This document shows, one piece after another, positions 1 through 6,591 of a DNA stretch of 8,575 bases. The notes below the pieces were generated by a model. That model was not told the origin of the DNA and did not search any database. It worked only from the letters and a program-made list of their open reading frames with translations. The stretch comes from an uncultured Lachnospiraceae bacterium (GTDB lineage: Bacteria; Bacillota; Clostridia; Lachnospirales; Lachnospiraceae), in the NCBI GenBank assembly GCA_946611525.1, contig CAMODS010000048.1, positions 1 to 8,575 on the forward strand, read 5' to 3'. The translations under genes were made by a program, and so were the position numbers. How positions within the stretch are numbered: position 1 is the stretch's first letter; every line of letters starts with the position of its first letter.

Positions 1-2
1 TC

Positions 3-983
3 CATATCGGAGATACCATCTGCGGATTGGATGCGGATCCTGTGGCCATTCCCTTCCAGAAGATTTCCGAGCCCACCATTTCCATGAACTTTATGGTAAA
101 TGACTCTCCTTTTGCCGGACAGGAAGGCAAGTATGTCACTTCGAGGCATATCAGAGACCGTCTTATGAGAGAATTAAACACCGACGTGTCACTTAGGGTG
201 GAGGATACAGACACTCCGGAGTGCTTAAAGGTTTCCGGACGTGGGGAGCTTCATCTGTCCGTTCTCATAGAAAATATGCGACGTGAGGGCTACGAGTTTG
301 CCGTCAGTAAGGCGGAGGTTCTTTATAAAGAGGATGAAAAAGGCAAAAAGCTGGAGCCCATCGAGCGCGCCTATATAGATGTGCCCGACGAGTACACGGG
401 CGTGGTCATTGAAAAGCTTTCCCAGAGAAAGGGAGAACTGGTAAATATGGCTCCCATTAACGGTGGCTACACCAGGATCGAGTTCAAGATCCCTTCACGT
501 GGCCTCATAGGTTATCGGGGAGACTTTTTGACCGACACCAGAGGAAACGGTATCATCAATACCACCTTTGAAGGATATGAGCCCTACAAGGGAGATATCG
601 CATATCGTCCCACCGGCTCACTTATTGCTTTTGAAACCGGTGAGTCAGTGACCTATGGACTATTTTCTGCCCAGGATCGCGGTACACTTTTTATAGGACC
701 CGGTGAAAGGGTTTACGGAGGCATGGTCATCGGACAGTGTTCCAGAAACGAGGACATAGAGCTTAATGTATGTAAGAAAAAGCATCTGACCAATACCAGG
801 TCATCCTCGGCAGACGAGGCACTTACCCTGGTTCCGCCCCGGATCTTAAGCCTTGAGCAGGCGCTTGATTTTATTGAGACAGACGAGCTTTTGGAGGTTA
901 CTCCCGAAAGCCTGCGGATACGAAAGAGGATACTGGATCCGACACTCAGAAAGAGAGCAAATTTCAACAGGAATAACCAGTAA
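3..983 (+). CDS. typA: GTP-binding protein TypA/BipA, C-terminal part (5' end outside window)
   Basis: TypA/BipA is a ribosome-associated translational GTPase of the EF-G/LepA family, linked to 50S assembly and stress or cold adaptation. The reading frame is open from the left edge (it begins HIGDTIC), so the ATG inside it at 27 is internal, not a start. The 326 visible residues are about the last half of a protein usually near 610 residues; the G domain is missing. Seen in order: the end of domain II; an EF-G domain III-like stretch with GRGELHLSVLIENMRREG at about residues 75-92; a domain V-like stretch starting PIERAYIDVPDEYTG; and the BipA-specific C-terminal domain with RGLIGYRGDFLTDTRGNG and KKKHLTNTRSSSADEA. 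The frame ends in tandem TAA TAA (the second is out of the coding need), followed at once by a hairpin terminator, so it is the last gene of its transcript. Identification is secure. Confidence 0.97.
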   Translation, partial: HIGDTICGLDADPVAIPFQKISEPTISMNFMVNDSPFAGQEGKYVTSRHIRDRLMRELNTDVSLRVEDTDTPECLKVSGRGELHLSVLIENMRREGYEFAVSKAEVLYKEDEKGKKLEPIERAYIDVPDEYTGVVIEKLSQRKGELVNMAPINGGYTRIEFKIPSRGLIGYRGDFLTDTRGNGIINTTFEGYEPYKGDIAYRPTGSLIAFETGESVTYGLFSAQDRGTLFIGPGERVYGGMVIGQCSRNEDIELNVCKKKHLTNTRSSSADEALTLVPPRILSLEQALDFIETDELLEVTPESLRIRKRILDPTLRKRANFNRNNQ

Positions 984-988
984 TAAAA

Positions 989-1027
989 AGGCGTACCGCA
1001 GAACATGCCGGGTACGCCTCTTTGTTT
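989..1027 (+). terminator. Rho-independent terminator after typA
   Basis: A perfect 9-bp stem pairs AGGCGTACC (989-997) with GGTACGCCT (1011-1019) around a 13-nt loop, followed by a T-rich stretch (CTCTTTGTTT). It begins 5 bases after the typA stop codon. The T-rich tail runs into the -35 region of the next promoter. Confidence 0.88.
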
Positions 1028-1054
1028 GCCTTATTTTTAAATATTTGGTATAAT
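1026..1054 (+). promoter_or_regulatory. Sigma-A promoter for the cobA-like/dapA/dapB cluster
   Basis: A perfect -10 TATAAT at 1049-1054 is preceded by TGG, giving the extended -10 form TGnTATAAT. A -35-like TTGCCT lies at 1026-1031 (four of six consensus bases) with a 17-base spacer. Transcription would start near 1061, leaving a leader of about 50 bases before the ATG at 1110, too short for a cobalamin or lysine riboswitch. No other convincing promoter is seen before dapA or dapB. Confidence 0.8.
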
Positions 1055-1097
1055 AACGAGAAGTTTTGGTGTGGCAGGATGTATGCATATCCTGCGC

Positions 1098-1104
1098 AGG
1101 AGGG
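1098..1104 (+). promoter_or_regulatory. Ribosome binding site fixing the cobA-like start
   Basis: AGGAGGG lies 5 bases before the ATG at 1110. This decides the start against the in-frame GTG at 1071 and ATG at 1083, which have no such site and would add 13 or 9 residues unlike the family. Confidence 0.85.
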
Positions 1105-1109
1105 ATCCA

Positions 1110-1610
1110 ATGGAACAGGGAATAATACAGGTATACTACGGCGAGGGCAAGGGCAAGACATCAGCAGCCTTAGGTAACGCCATTCGCCGCGCCAGTTCAG
1201 GCGCCAGTGTATATCTTATCACTTTTTTAAAGGGCCAGCTCAATTCCGATTTTTTATCCAGACTCGAGCCCGAGGTAAAGTGTTTCAGATTTGAGAGAGC
1301 CTATTGTGCGTACAGTGAGCTCAATGAAGAGGAGAAAAAAGAGGAGCGGGTCAATATAGTCAACGGACTTAGTTTTGCAAAAAAAGCACTTACTACCGGT
1401 GAGTGTGATATACTTATACTTGATGAGATACTTGGAGCCTGTGCAGAGGGCGTAGTCCCTGCAGAGGATGTGATAGAGACTCTAAAGGCCAGATCACCTT
1501 TTGCCACGGTTATCATGACCGGCAGAAAGCTGCCGGATGAGCTTCGCGAAGTGGCTGATCAGGTTTTAAAGATTGTACCGGAAAAGGAGCCGGAGGCTCC
1601 GCCGGCATAG
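1110..1610 (+). CDS. CobA/BtuR-family cob(I)alamin adenosyltransferase-like protein, short form
   Basis: The family transfers the adenosyl group from ATP to the cobalt of reduced corrinoids in the cytoplasm, completing or salvaging adenosylcobalamin. The 166-residue product starts MEQGIIQVYY and carries the P-loop GEGKGKT at residues 11-17, a Walker B-like LILDE at about 102-106, and the family's TGRKLPDEL followed by ADQV at about 137-152. These place it in the CobA/CobO/BtuR fold. It is short for the family: it stops soon after ADQVLKIVPEK with a Glu/Pro/Ala tail. It lacks the usual C-terminal segment (ADxVTEM...KHP...G..AR.GIE) that helps form the active site, so true adenosyltransferase activity is uncertain. 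It is first in a cluster with dapA (27-base gap) and has no cobalamin gene nearby. The start follows the ribosome binding site at 1098-1104. Fold assignment is firm, exact function moderate. Confidence 0.8.
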   Translation: MEQGIIQVYYGEGKGKTSAALGNAIRRASSGASVYLITFLKGQLNSDFLSRLEPEVKCFRFERAYCAYSELNEEEKKEERVNIVNGLSFAKKALTTGECDILILDEILGACAEGVVPAEDVIETLKARSPFATVIMTGRKLPDELREVADQVLKIVPEKEPEAPPA

Positions 1611-1637
1611 GGTATGATTTGTAAAAGGAGGTAGAAA

Positions 1638-2522
1638 ATGCCTATTTTTAAGGGGGCTGGTGTAGCCATTGTTACACCCATGAAGGAAAACCTGGATGTG
1701 GATTTTGATAAGCTCGAGGAGATCATCAACTTCCAGATCGATAACGGTACGGATGCCATCATCATCGCAGGCACCACAGGTGAGAGTGCCACTCTTACCA
1801 TGGAGGAGCACAGGGCGGTGATTAAGGCTGCAGTCGAGTTTGTAAAGGGCCGTGTTCCTGTAGTGGCCGGCACGGGCTCTAATTCCACACGTACTGCCAT
1901 CCGCCATACACACGAGGCAGAAGAGGATGGAGCAGATGCACTGCTTATCGTCTCACCCTATTACAACAAGGCTACTCAAAAGGGACTTATACGCCACTAC
2001 AGCATGATCGCTGATGAGACAAAGCTTCCCATCATTTTATACAACGTACCCAGCCGTACCGGATGCAACATCGCTCCGGAGACTGTGGCAGAGCTGGTTA
2101 GCACAAAGGATAATATCGTAGGTTTAAAGGAGGCTACCGGTAACATGGCCCAGGCGTCCAAGACCATGGCGCTTTGTGACGGTAAGCTTGAGCTCTATTC
2201 CGGTGAGGACGGTCTGGTGGTGCCCCTTTTATCCATAGGTGGTATCGGAGTTATTTCCGTTATCAGCAATGTTGCTCCCCGTCAGACCCACGATATGGTC
2301 ATGAAGTTTTTGGATGGAGACGTAGAAGGTGCCAGACAGATGCAGCTTAAGTCACTCAGGCTGGTGGACGCTCTTTTCTCAGAGGTCAATCCAATTCCTG
2401 TAAAGCATGCCATGAAGCTTTTGGGCAAGGATGTAGGACCTCTTCGCCCGCCTCTTTGTGAGATGGAGCCGGCTCACCTTGAGGAGCTTAGATCTGCCAT
2501 GCAGGAATTTGGATTAATATAA
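1638..2522 (+). CDS. dapA: 4-hydroxy-tetrahydrodipicolinate synthase DapA
   Basis: DapA condenses pyruvate with aspartate-4-semialdehyde, the first committed step to diaminopimelate (cell wall) and lysine. The 294-residue product has normal length. Visible landmarks of this class I aldolase: the pyruvate-carboxylate motif GTTGES at 45-50; SPYYNK at 106-111 with the tyrosine that reaches across the dimer interface; YNVPSRTG at 135-142 with the catalytic Tyr135 and substrate-binding Arg140; the Schiff-base lysine Lys164 in VGLKEATG; and the late motif NPIPVK at 251-256. The start has a strong AAGGAGGT site at 1625-1632, 5 bases before the ATG. It follows the cobA-like gene by 27 bases and precedes dapB, so co-transcription from the promoter at 1026-1054 is likely. 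No lysine riboswitch is seen. Confidence 0.97.
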   Translation: MPIFKGAGVAIVTPMKENLDVDFDKLEEIINFQIDNGTDAIIIAGTTGESATLTMEEHRAVIKAAVEFVKGRVPVVAGTGSNSTRTAIRHTHEAEEDGADALLIVSPYYNKATQKGLIRHYSMIADETKLPIILYNVPSRTGCNIAPETVAELVSTKDNIVGLKEATGNMAQASKTMALCDGKLELYSGEDGLVVPLLSIGGIGVISVISNVAPRQTHDMVMKFLDGDVEGARQMQLKSLRLVDALFSEVNPIPVKHAMKLLGKDVGPLRPPLCEMEPAHLEELRSAMQEFGLI

Positions 2523-2529
2523 TTTTATG

Positions 2530-2582
2530 AATGTCATCCCACCCTAAGCGGAGGATATCTGCTTTGGGTGGGGTGGCATTTT
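2530..2582 (+). terminator. Long hairpin between dapA and dapB (weak terminator or attenuator)
   Basis: Bases 2530-2552 pair with 2558-2580 around a 5-base loop: 23 positions with one T-T mismatch (2545/2565) and a few G-T pairs. The core is CCCACCC against GGGTGGG. Only TTTTGC follows, a poor U-tract, so termination would be partial at most. It begins 7 bases after the dapA stop and ends about 20 bases before the dapB start. On the opposite strand the following bases are not T-rich. It may reduce read-through into dapB or protect the dapA transcript end. Confidence 0.6.
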
Positions 2583-2600
2583 GCTAATAAGGAGGACGAT

Positions 2601-3404
2601 ATGCATTTATGTCAGAATATTAAAAATGAGGGCTACGGTGGGAGGATCAGGGTCCTTTTGCACGGCTGCAACGGTCATATGGGACGTGCGGTTTCTGAGA
2701 TCGTGGGGAATGAAGATACCATGGAGATCGTAGCCGGAGTGGATCCCTATACAGGAGTGGACAACGTATATCCGGTTTTTGAGTCCATTGACAAGTGTGA
2801 CGTGGAGGCAGATGTGGTCATAGACTTCTCAAGCGCATCGGCAGTTGACGGCCTATTGGATTATTGTGAGAGCAAAAAGCTTCCTGTAGTCTTGTGCTCT
2901 ACCGGACTTTCTGACGAGCAGCAGATCAGGGCCAATGAGATTTCTGAGAATACAGCGGTGCTAAGATCCGGCAACATGTCTTTGGGCATAAATACTCTGG
3001 TTGATGTTTTGAACAAGGCTGCCAAGATTTTTGCGGATGCGGGCTTTGACATAGAAATAGTGGAAAAGCATCACAATCGCAAGCTCGATGCTCCCAGCGG
3101 TACGGCACTTATGCTGGCGGATGCTGCCAATGATGCTGCGGGCGGAGATTATGAGTACGTGTATGACCGCCACGACAGAAGGGAAAAGAGGCCGAAAAAA
3201 GAGATCGGCATATCGGCAGTAAGAGGTGGCACCATTGTGGGAGACCATGATGTTATATTTGCGGGTGAGGACGAGGTCATCACTTTTTCTCACAGGGCTT
3301 ATTCAAGGAGCGTATTTGCCAAGGGTGCTGTGGAGGCGGCGAAGTTTTTAGCATACAGACAAAGCGGCATGTATGACATGTCAGACGTTATTGCTGCGAA
3401 ATAA
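2601..3404 (+). CDS. dapB: 4-hydroxy-tetrahydrodipicolinate reductase DapB
   Basis: DapB reduces the product of DapA to tetrahydrodipicolinate with NAD(P)H, the second step of the diaminopimelate/lysine branch. The 267-residue product shows the Rossmann motif GCNGHMG at 22-28, DFSS at 75-78, and the DapB signature EKHHNRKLDAPSGTA at 155-169, which includes the catalytic His/His/Lys cluster (His157, His158, Lys161) and substrate-binding Gly-Thr. The ATG at 2601 is preceded by AAGGAGGA (2589-2596) at good spacing. An upstream in-frame GTG at 2568 lies inside the intergenic hairpin and is rejected. The chosen start leaves about 15 extra residues before RIRVLLHGCNG, where most family members begin at or near this strand. 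No later in-frame start exists, so the extension seems real. Confidence 0.96.
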   Translation: MHLCQNIKNEGYGGRIRVLLHGCNGHMGRAVSEIVGNEDTMEIVAGVDPYTGVDNVYPVFESIDKCDVEADVVIDFSSASAVDGLLDYCESKKLPVVLCSTGLSDEQQIRANEISENTAVLRSGNMSLGINTLVDVLNKAAKIFADAGFDIEIVEKHHNRKLDAPSGTALMLADAANDAAGGDYEYVYDRHDRREKRPKKEIGISAVRGGTIVGDHDVIFAGEDEVITFSHRAYSRSVFAKGAVEAAKFLAYRQSGMYDMSDVIAAK

Positions 3405-3409
3405 TATAA

Positions 3410-3572
3410 AAAAGTCAAGCAGGCATCAATCTCTTTGTTGAGACAGGCGGCTTTGCCATAGAACTATATTGAAGGCAGGCTTATCTATAAGCATGGATAT
3501 GAGATGACCATGCCCTTAGATGACGCGGCTCTAAAGGATGTGGTGAAAACCTTGGCAGAGGCACGTCAGTAG
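3410..3572 (+). pseudogene. Frameshifted 3' remnant of an unidentified gene
   Basis: The frame 3410-3469 reads as protein-like sequence ending GGFAIELY and then hits TGA (3470-3472). Another frame picks up with EGRLIYKHGYEMT from 3471 and ends PLDDAALKDVVKTLAEARQ before TAG at 3570-3572. Removing one T from the run at 3469-3470 joins both into one smooth 53-54 residue reading. There is no start codon or ribosome binding site: the first frame opens right after a stop codon, 5 bases past the end of dapB. The best explanation is the C-terminal end of a gene lost by deletion, then frameshifted. I do not recognise the parent family. A chance reading is possible but the amphipathic ending looks like real coding sequence. 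Confidence 0.5.
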
Positions 3573-3583
3573 TTACAGATGAA

Positions 3584-3610
3584 AAGGAGTAGGCCTTTGG
3601 TCTACTCCTT
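3584..3610. terminator. Hairpin between the dapB region and trkH (convergent)
   Basis: AAGGAGTAGGCC (3584-3595) pairs with GGTCTACTCCTT (3599-3610), 12 pairs including one G-T, around a TTT loop. Each side has only a short T-run: four T on the minus strand directly after the stem, and AAAATTTT on the plus strand. It lies between converging transcripts and probably serves both. The trkH stop codon (3602-3604) is inside the stem, so the last two trkH codons form part of the hairpin. Confidence 0.72.
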
Positions 3611-5101
3611 AAAATTTTCAAGTTTTTTTCTGATCTTTTTTTTACGGGCTTCCCTGCGACTGAGTATCTCCTTCCAGATCTCGGGATGGAAGAGGATGAT
3701 GATGGGGAAGAGCTCAAGTCTTCCGGCCAGCATATCTATCATAAGAACGATCTTTGACAGATTGGAAAAGCCGTCAAAATTCTGTGTGGGTCCAACACCT
3801 TCAAGCCCGGGCCCGATATTGTTGAAGGTGGCTACCACAGCGGTAAAGTTGGTCTGCATGCTCTTGTCATCAAGTGAGATAATGAGTATGGAACAGACAA
3901 ATATCAGTATATACACATTCAAGAAAACGTTGGTTGAACGCAGTACATCATGAGCCAGAGGTTTATTGTCAATGGTTATCTTTTTGATGCTCTTGGGGTG
4001 GATATAGGAATCTGCCTCTTTAAAAAGAGCTTTAAAAAAGATGATGAACCTGGATACCTTTATGCCACCGCCGGTGCTGCCGGCGCAGGCTCCGATGAAC
4101 ATGAGTATCACAAGTATGGTCTTTGAAAAGGCGGGCCATGTATCAAAGTCCACCGTGGAAAAACCGGTAGTGGTGATAATGGAACCTACCTGGAAAGCAC
4201 TTTTTGTAATAGCATCAAAGATACCCGTGCACTGACTCAGGATGTTTATGGAAATAGCTGCTACAGCCACAAATATCACTATGAAATAGGTTCTTACCTC
4301 CTCAATGGCAAAAGCTTTTTTAAACTCTTTTTCCTGGAGATAATAGTAGGCGTTAAAGTTTACTCCAAAGAGGATCATAAAGATGGTTACGATCCACTGT
4401 ATGGGAACTGAGTAATCCCCGATACTGTTGACCTTGATGCCGTAGCCTCCTGTCCCGGCTGTGCCAAAGGCGGTACAGATGGCGTCAAATATGGGCATCT
4501 GTGCAAAAACCAGTGCTGCAAACTCGAACATGGTCATGCAGATATAAATGGTGTATAAGATGCTGGCGGTGGTCTTCATCTTTGGCGCCAGCTTACCCAC
4601 AGAGGGCCCCGGGCTTTCCGCACGCATGAGGTTGATACTTCCGCCTCCGCTCATGGGAATGATGGCAAGCAGGAATACCAGCACGCCCATGCCGCCGATC
4701 CAGTGTGTGAAGCTGCGCCACAAAAGAGAGGCGTGTGAAAGTTCTTCAACATTTTCGATGATGGACGCTCCTGTGGTGGTAAAGCCTGATATAGTTTCAA
4801 AAAGTGCATTAATAAAGTGTGGGATTTCGCCGGTCAATACAAAGGGGATGGCGCCGAAAAACGAGAGCACTATCCAGCTTAGTGAAGTAGAAATGCAGCC
4901 TTCCTTTAAATAAAACACTGAGTCCTTTGGCTTTCTTGTGGTAAGCAGACTGCCTACGGCAAGGCAGATAAGGGAAACGATGAGATAGGACTTCCCAACA
5001 CTCTCGCGATAAATGATGGCAGTGAGAAAAGGTGCCAGTAAAAGTATGCCTTCGATCTTTATGACTGCCCCAAGGACATATCTGATGATACCTCTGTTCA
5101 T
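3602..5101 (-). CDS. trkH: Potassium uptake protein, TrkH/KtrB family membrane subunit
   Basis: This is the ion-conducting subunit of a Trk-type potassium transporter in the cytoplasmic membrane, gated by the cytoplasmic TrkA subunit. The 499-residue product is rich in hydrophobic segments over its whole length, and the four pore-loop repeats of the superfamily can be read: SGFTTTGAS around 105-113, GTAGTGGYG at 213-221, ITTTGFST at 309-316, and NNIGPGLEGVG at 427-437. The glycine of each filter is present. Also typical are the stretches WRSFTHWIGGMGVLVF (128-143), GSTGGGIK (341-348) and a late GRLELFP (460-466). A lysine/arginine-rich C-terminal tail faces the cytoplasm. The gene starts 8 bases after trkA, and its AGGAGG site (5106-5111) overlaps the trkA stop codon, which suggests translational coupling. 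Length agrees with TrkH rather than shorter KtrB. Confidence 0.95.
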   Translation of the reverse strand: MNRGIIRYVLGAVIKIEGILLLAPFLTAIIYRESVGKSYLIVSLICLAVGSLLTTRKPKDSVFYLKEGCISTSLSWIVLSFFGAIPFVLTGEIPHFINALFETISGFTTTGASIIENVEELSHASLLWRSFTHWIGGMGVLVFLLAIIPMSGGGSINLMRAESPGPSVGKLAPKMKTTASILYTIYICMTMFEFAALVFAQMPIFDAICTAFGTAGTGGYGIKVNSIGDYSVPIQWIVTIFMILFGVNFNAYYYLQEKEFKKAFAIEEVRTYFIVIFVAVAAISINILSQCTGIFDAITKSAFQVGSIITTTGFSTVDFDTWPAFSKTILVILMFIGACAGSTGGGIKVSRFIIFFKALFKEADSYIHPKSIKKITIDNKPLAHDVLRSTNVFLNVYILIFVCSILIISLDDKSMQTNFTAVVATFNNIGPGLEGVGPTQNFDGFSNLSKIVLMIDMLAGRLELFPIIILFHPEIWKEILSRREARKKKIRKKLENFKE

Positions 5102-5109
5102 ACGCCCTC

Positions 5110-6507
5110 CTAAGCCAAAATATCCGAAATGTCGTTAAAGCCGGAGTGAGTGGTGACGATCAGCACAGTATCTCCTACCTCTATGGTATCGCTTCCTGTA
5201 GGGAAGATGATCTCGCCATGACGACTGATAAATGTGATCATGAGATGATCCTTTAGGGAAAGCTGGGATATAGGCTTGCCTGTAAGCTCTGAGGCATGAT
5301 CCACTCTAAACTCGATGGCTTCTGCCCGATCCTCGTACAGGTGGTAAAGGGTCTCAATATTGGAGTCCATGGAAGCGCGCTTAGCTCGGGCATAGGCCAC
5401 GATAGCTTCCGATGTGATGAGCCTGGGAAAAACCACGGAGCCCAGATCCAGATGGCTTATAACATTTAAAAATGAAAAACGGTTAACCTTTGTGACAACC
5501 TTTGAGTCGGATACGTCCTTGGCGTGAAGTGTCAAAAGGATGTTTTCCTCATCTATACCTGTAAGAGGCACAAAGGAATCGATGGTCTCAATGCCCTCTT
5601 CCTTTAAAAGCTCTGAATCTGTGCCGTCGCCATTTATGATGATAGCCTCGGGTAAAAGGAGGCTAAGCTCTTCGCAACGCTTTTTGTTCCACTCTATGAT
5701 CTTTACGTGGATGCCGGCTCGGATGAGCTGGCGGCCTAAATAGTAGGAGGCCTTGCCGCCGCCAACTATCATGCAGTCATGTACCTGATGGGTTTCTATG
5801 CCAAGTGCCTTGAAGCATTGACGTCCTGTCTTTCTGGGTGATACGAAGGAGACGATGTCTCCCGTTTTAAATACGAAGCTACCGTTAGGGATGATCACTT
5901 CCGACCCACGTTCAACTGCGGAAAAGAGCATTTTTTGCTTGGTGGATCTGGAAAACTCCATGACACTTTTGCCCGTCAGATGGCAGCCATCGGGGACCTT
6001 AAACTTTATAAGCTCAGCCTCGCCGTTTGCAAAGGGATTGACCTCAAGGGCGGAGGGCAGATAGAGTATGCGGGCAATATCCATGGCCGCCTCATACTCG
6101 GGATTGATGATCATTGCCAGACCCAGCTTTTCCCTGAGGTAATTGATCTCGGCGCTGTAGTCGGGGGTGCGTACCCTTGCGATGGCTGAGCAGTCTGCCA
6201 CCTGCTTTGCAATGGTGCAGCACAGGAGGTTGAGCTCATCGGAGTCTGTCACTGCGATCAAAAGGTCGGTTTCATCGATGCCTGCTTCCTTTTGAACACT
6301 GTAGCTGGCTCCGTTGCCCACGATGCCCATGACATCGTACATGTTGGTCATCTCACCGATCTTTTCGGCGTTTTTATCGATAAGTGTCAGATCATTACCC
6401 TCATTTGAGAGCTGCTCGACCAATGTGACACCCACTTTTCCGCAGCCCACGATGATGATCTTAAGTGGCGCTGCGGTAGGTATATGCTTTGCTTTAAATC
6501 CAAACAT
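5110..6507 (-). CDS. trkA: Trk system potassium uptake protein TrkA (double RCK domain)
   Basis: TrkA is the cytoplasmic nucleotide-binding regulator that assembles on TrkH and controls potassium flux. The 465-residue product contains two RCK units. Unit one: Rossmann motif GCGKVG at 21-26, acidic Asp44 in LIDK for the nucleotide ribose, RCK_N to about 150, and an RCK_C domain from about 155 to 225. Unit two: GGGKAS at 249-254, acidic Glu272 in IIEWN, ending with a second RCK_C at about 395-465. The third glycine of the second motif is Ser254, so the second site may bind nucleotide differently. The start has a moderate AAGGA site (6516-6520) 8 bases ahead of ATG. About 14 residues precede the first strand (LKIIIVGCG). 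It is the first gene of the trkA-trkH pair. Confidence 0.95.
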   Translation of the reverse strand: MFGFKAKHIPTAAPLKIIIVGCGKVGVTLVEQLSNEGNDLTLIDKNAEKIGEMTNMYDVMGIVGNGASYSVQKEAGIDETDLLIAVTDSDELNLLCCTIAKQVADCSAIARVRTPDYSAEINYLREKLGLAMIINPEYEAAMDIARILYLPSALEVNPFANGEAELIKFKVPDGCHLTGKSVMEFSRSTKQKMLFSAVERGSEVIIPNGSFVFKTGDIVSFVSPRKTGRQCFKALGIETHQVHDCMIVGGGKASYYLGRQLIRAGIHVKIIEWNKKRCEELSLLLPEAIIINGDGTDSELLKEEGIETIDSFVPLTGIDEENILLTLHAKDVSDSKVVTKVNRFSFLNVISHLDLGSVVFPRLITSEAIVAYARAKRASMDSNIETLYHLYEDRAEAIEFRVDHASELTGKPISQLSLKDHLMITFISRHGEIIFPTGSDTIEVGDTVLIVTTHSGFNDISDILA

Positions 6508-6522
6508 TTTTTAATTCCTTAC

Positions 6523-6528
6523 ATTATA
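6523..6528 (-). promoter_or_regulatory. Candidate -10 element for trkA-trkH
   Basis: A perfect TATAAT on the minus strand lies 15 bases upstream of the trkA ATG, directly past the hairpin that ends the upstream gene. The -35 position falls within the hairpin loop (AAAGAA at 17-base spacing) and does not match consensus. The distance to the start codon leaves a leader under 10 bases after the usual start point, which would cut into or just keep the ribosome binding site. It may therefore be a chance match. Confidence 0.3.
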
Positions 6529-6533
6529 AAATC

Positions 6534-6567
6534 AAACCGCCTGACTTCTTTTCGTGTCAGGCGGTTT
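6534..6567. terminator. Hairpin terminator between the FliD-like gene and trkA
   Basis: AAACCGCCTGAC (6534-6545) pairs perfectly over 12 bases with GTCAGGCGGTTT (6556-6567) around a 10-base loop. In the minus direction the stem is followed by GATTTTATAAT, in the plus direction by TATTATAG. The only gene that needs it is the minus-strand one ending at 6592, so it separates that gene from trkA. Confidence 0.82.
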
Positions 6568-6591
6568 TATTATAGCACTTTTTAGATATTT

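Noticed and set aside
1071..1109. GTG start adding 13 residues to the cobA-like protein
   Set aside because: The strong AGGAGGG site points to ATG 1110, and the added residues match nothing expected in the family.
1055..1109. Possible cobalamin or lysine riboswitch before the cobA-like/dapA cluster
   Set aside because: The leader is about 50 bases; no B12 box or lysine aptamer elements are present, and the 27 bases before dapA hold only a ribosome binding site.
713..1161. Overlapping open frames on both strands around the end of typA and the following gap
   Set aside because: They overlap typA, its terminator and a promoter, show serine/arginine-rich shadow composition, and lack ribosome binding sites.
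2568..2600. GTG start for dapB inside the intergenic hairpin
   Set aside because: It falls in the right arm of the hairpin without a ribosome binding site, whereas ATG 2601 follows AAGGAGGA.
3579..3953. A 124-codon plus-strand frame opposite trkH
   Set aside because: It is the antisense shadow of a clear TrkH coding region, and its start lies in the terminator hairpin.
5540..6514. Several plus-strand frames opposite trkA
   Set aside because: All are antisense to a full-length, motif-complete TrkA and have no plausible protein features.
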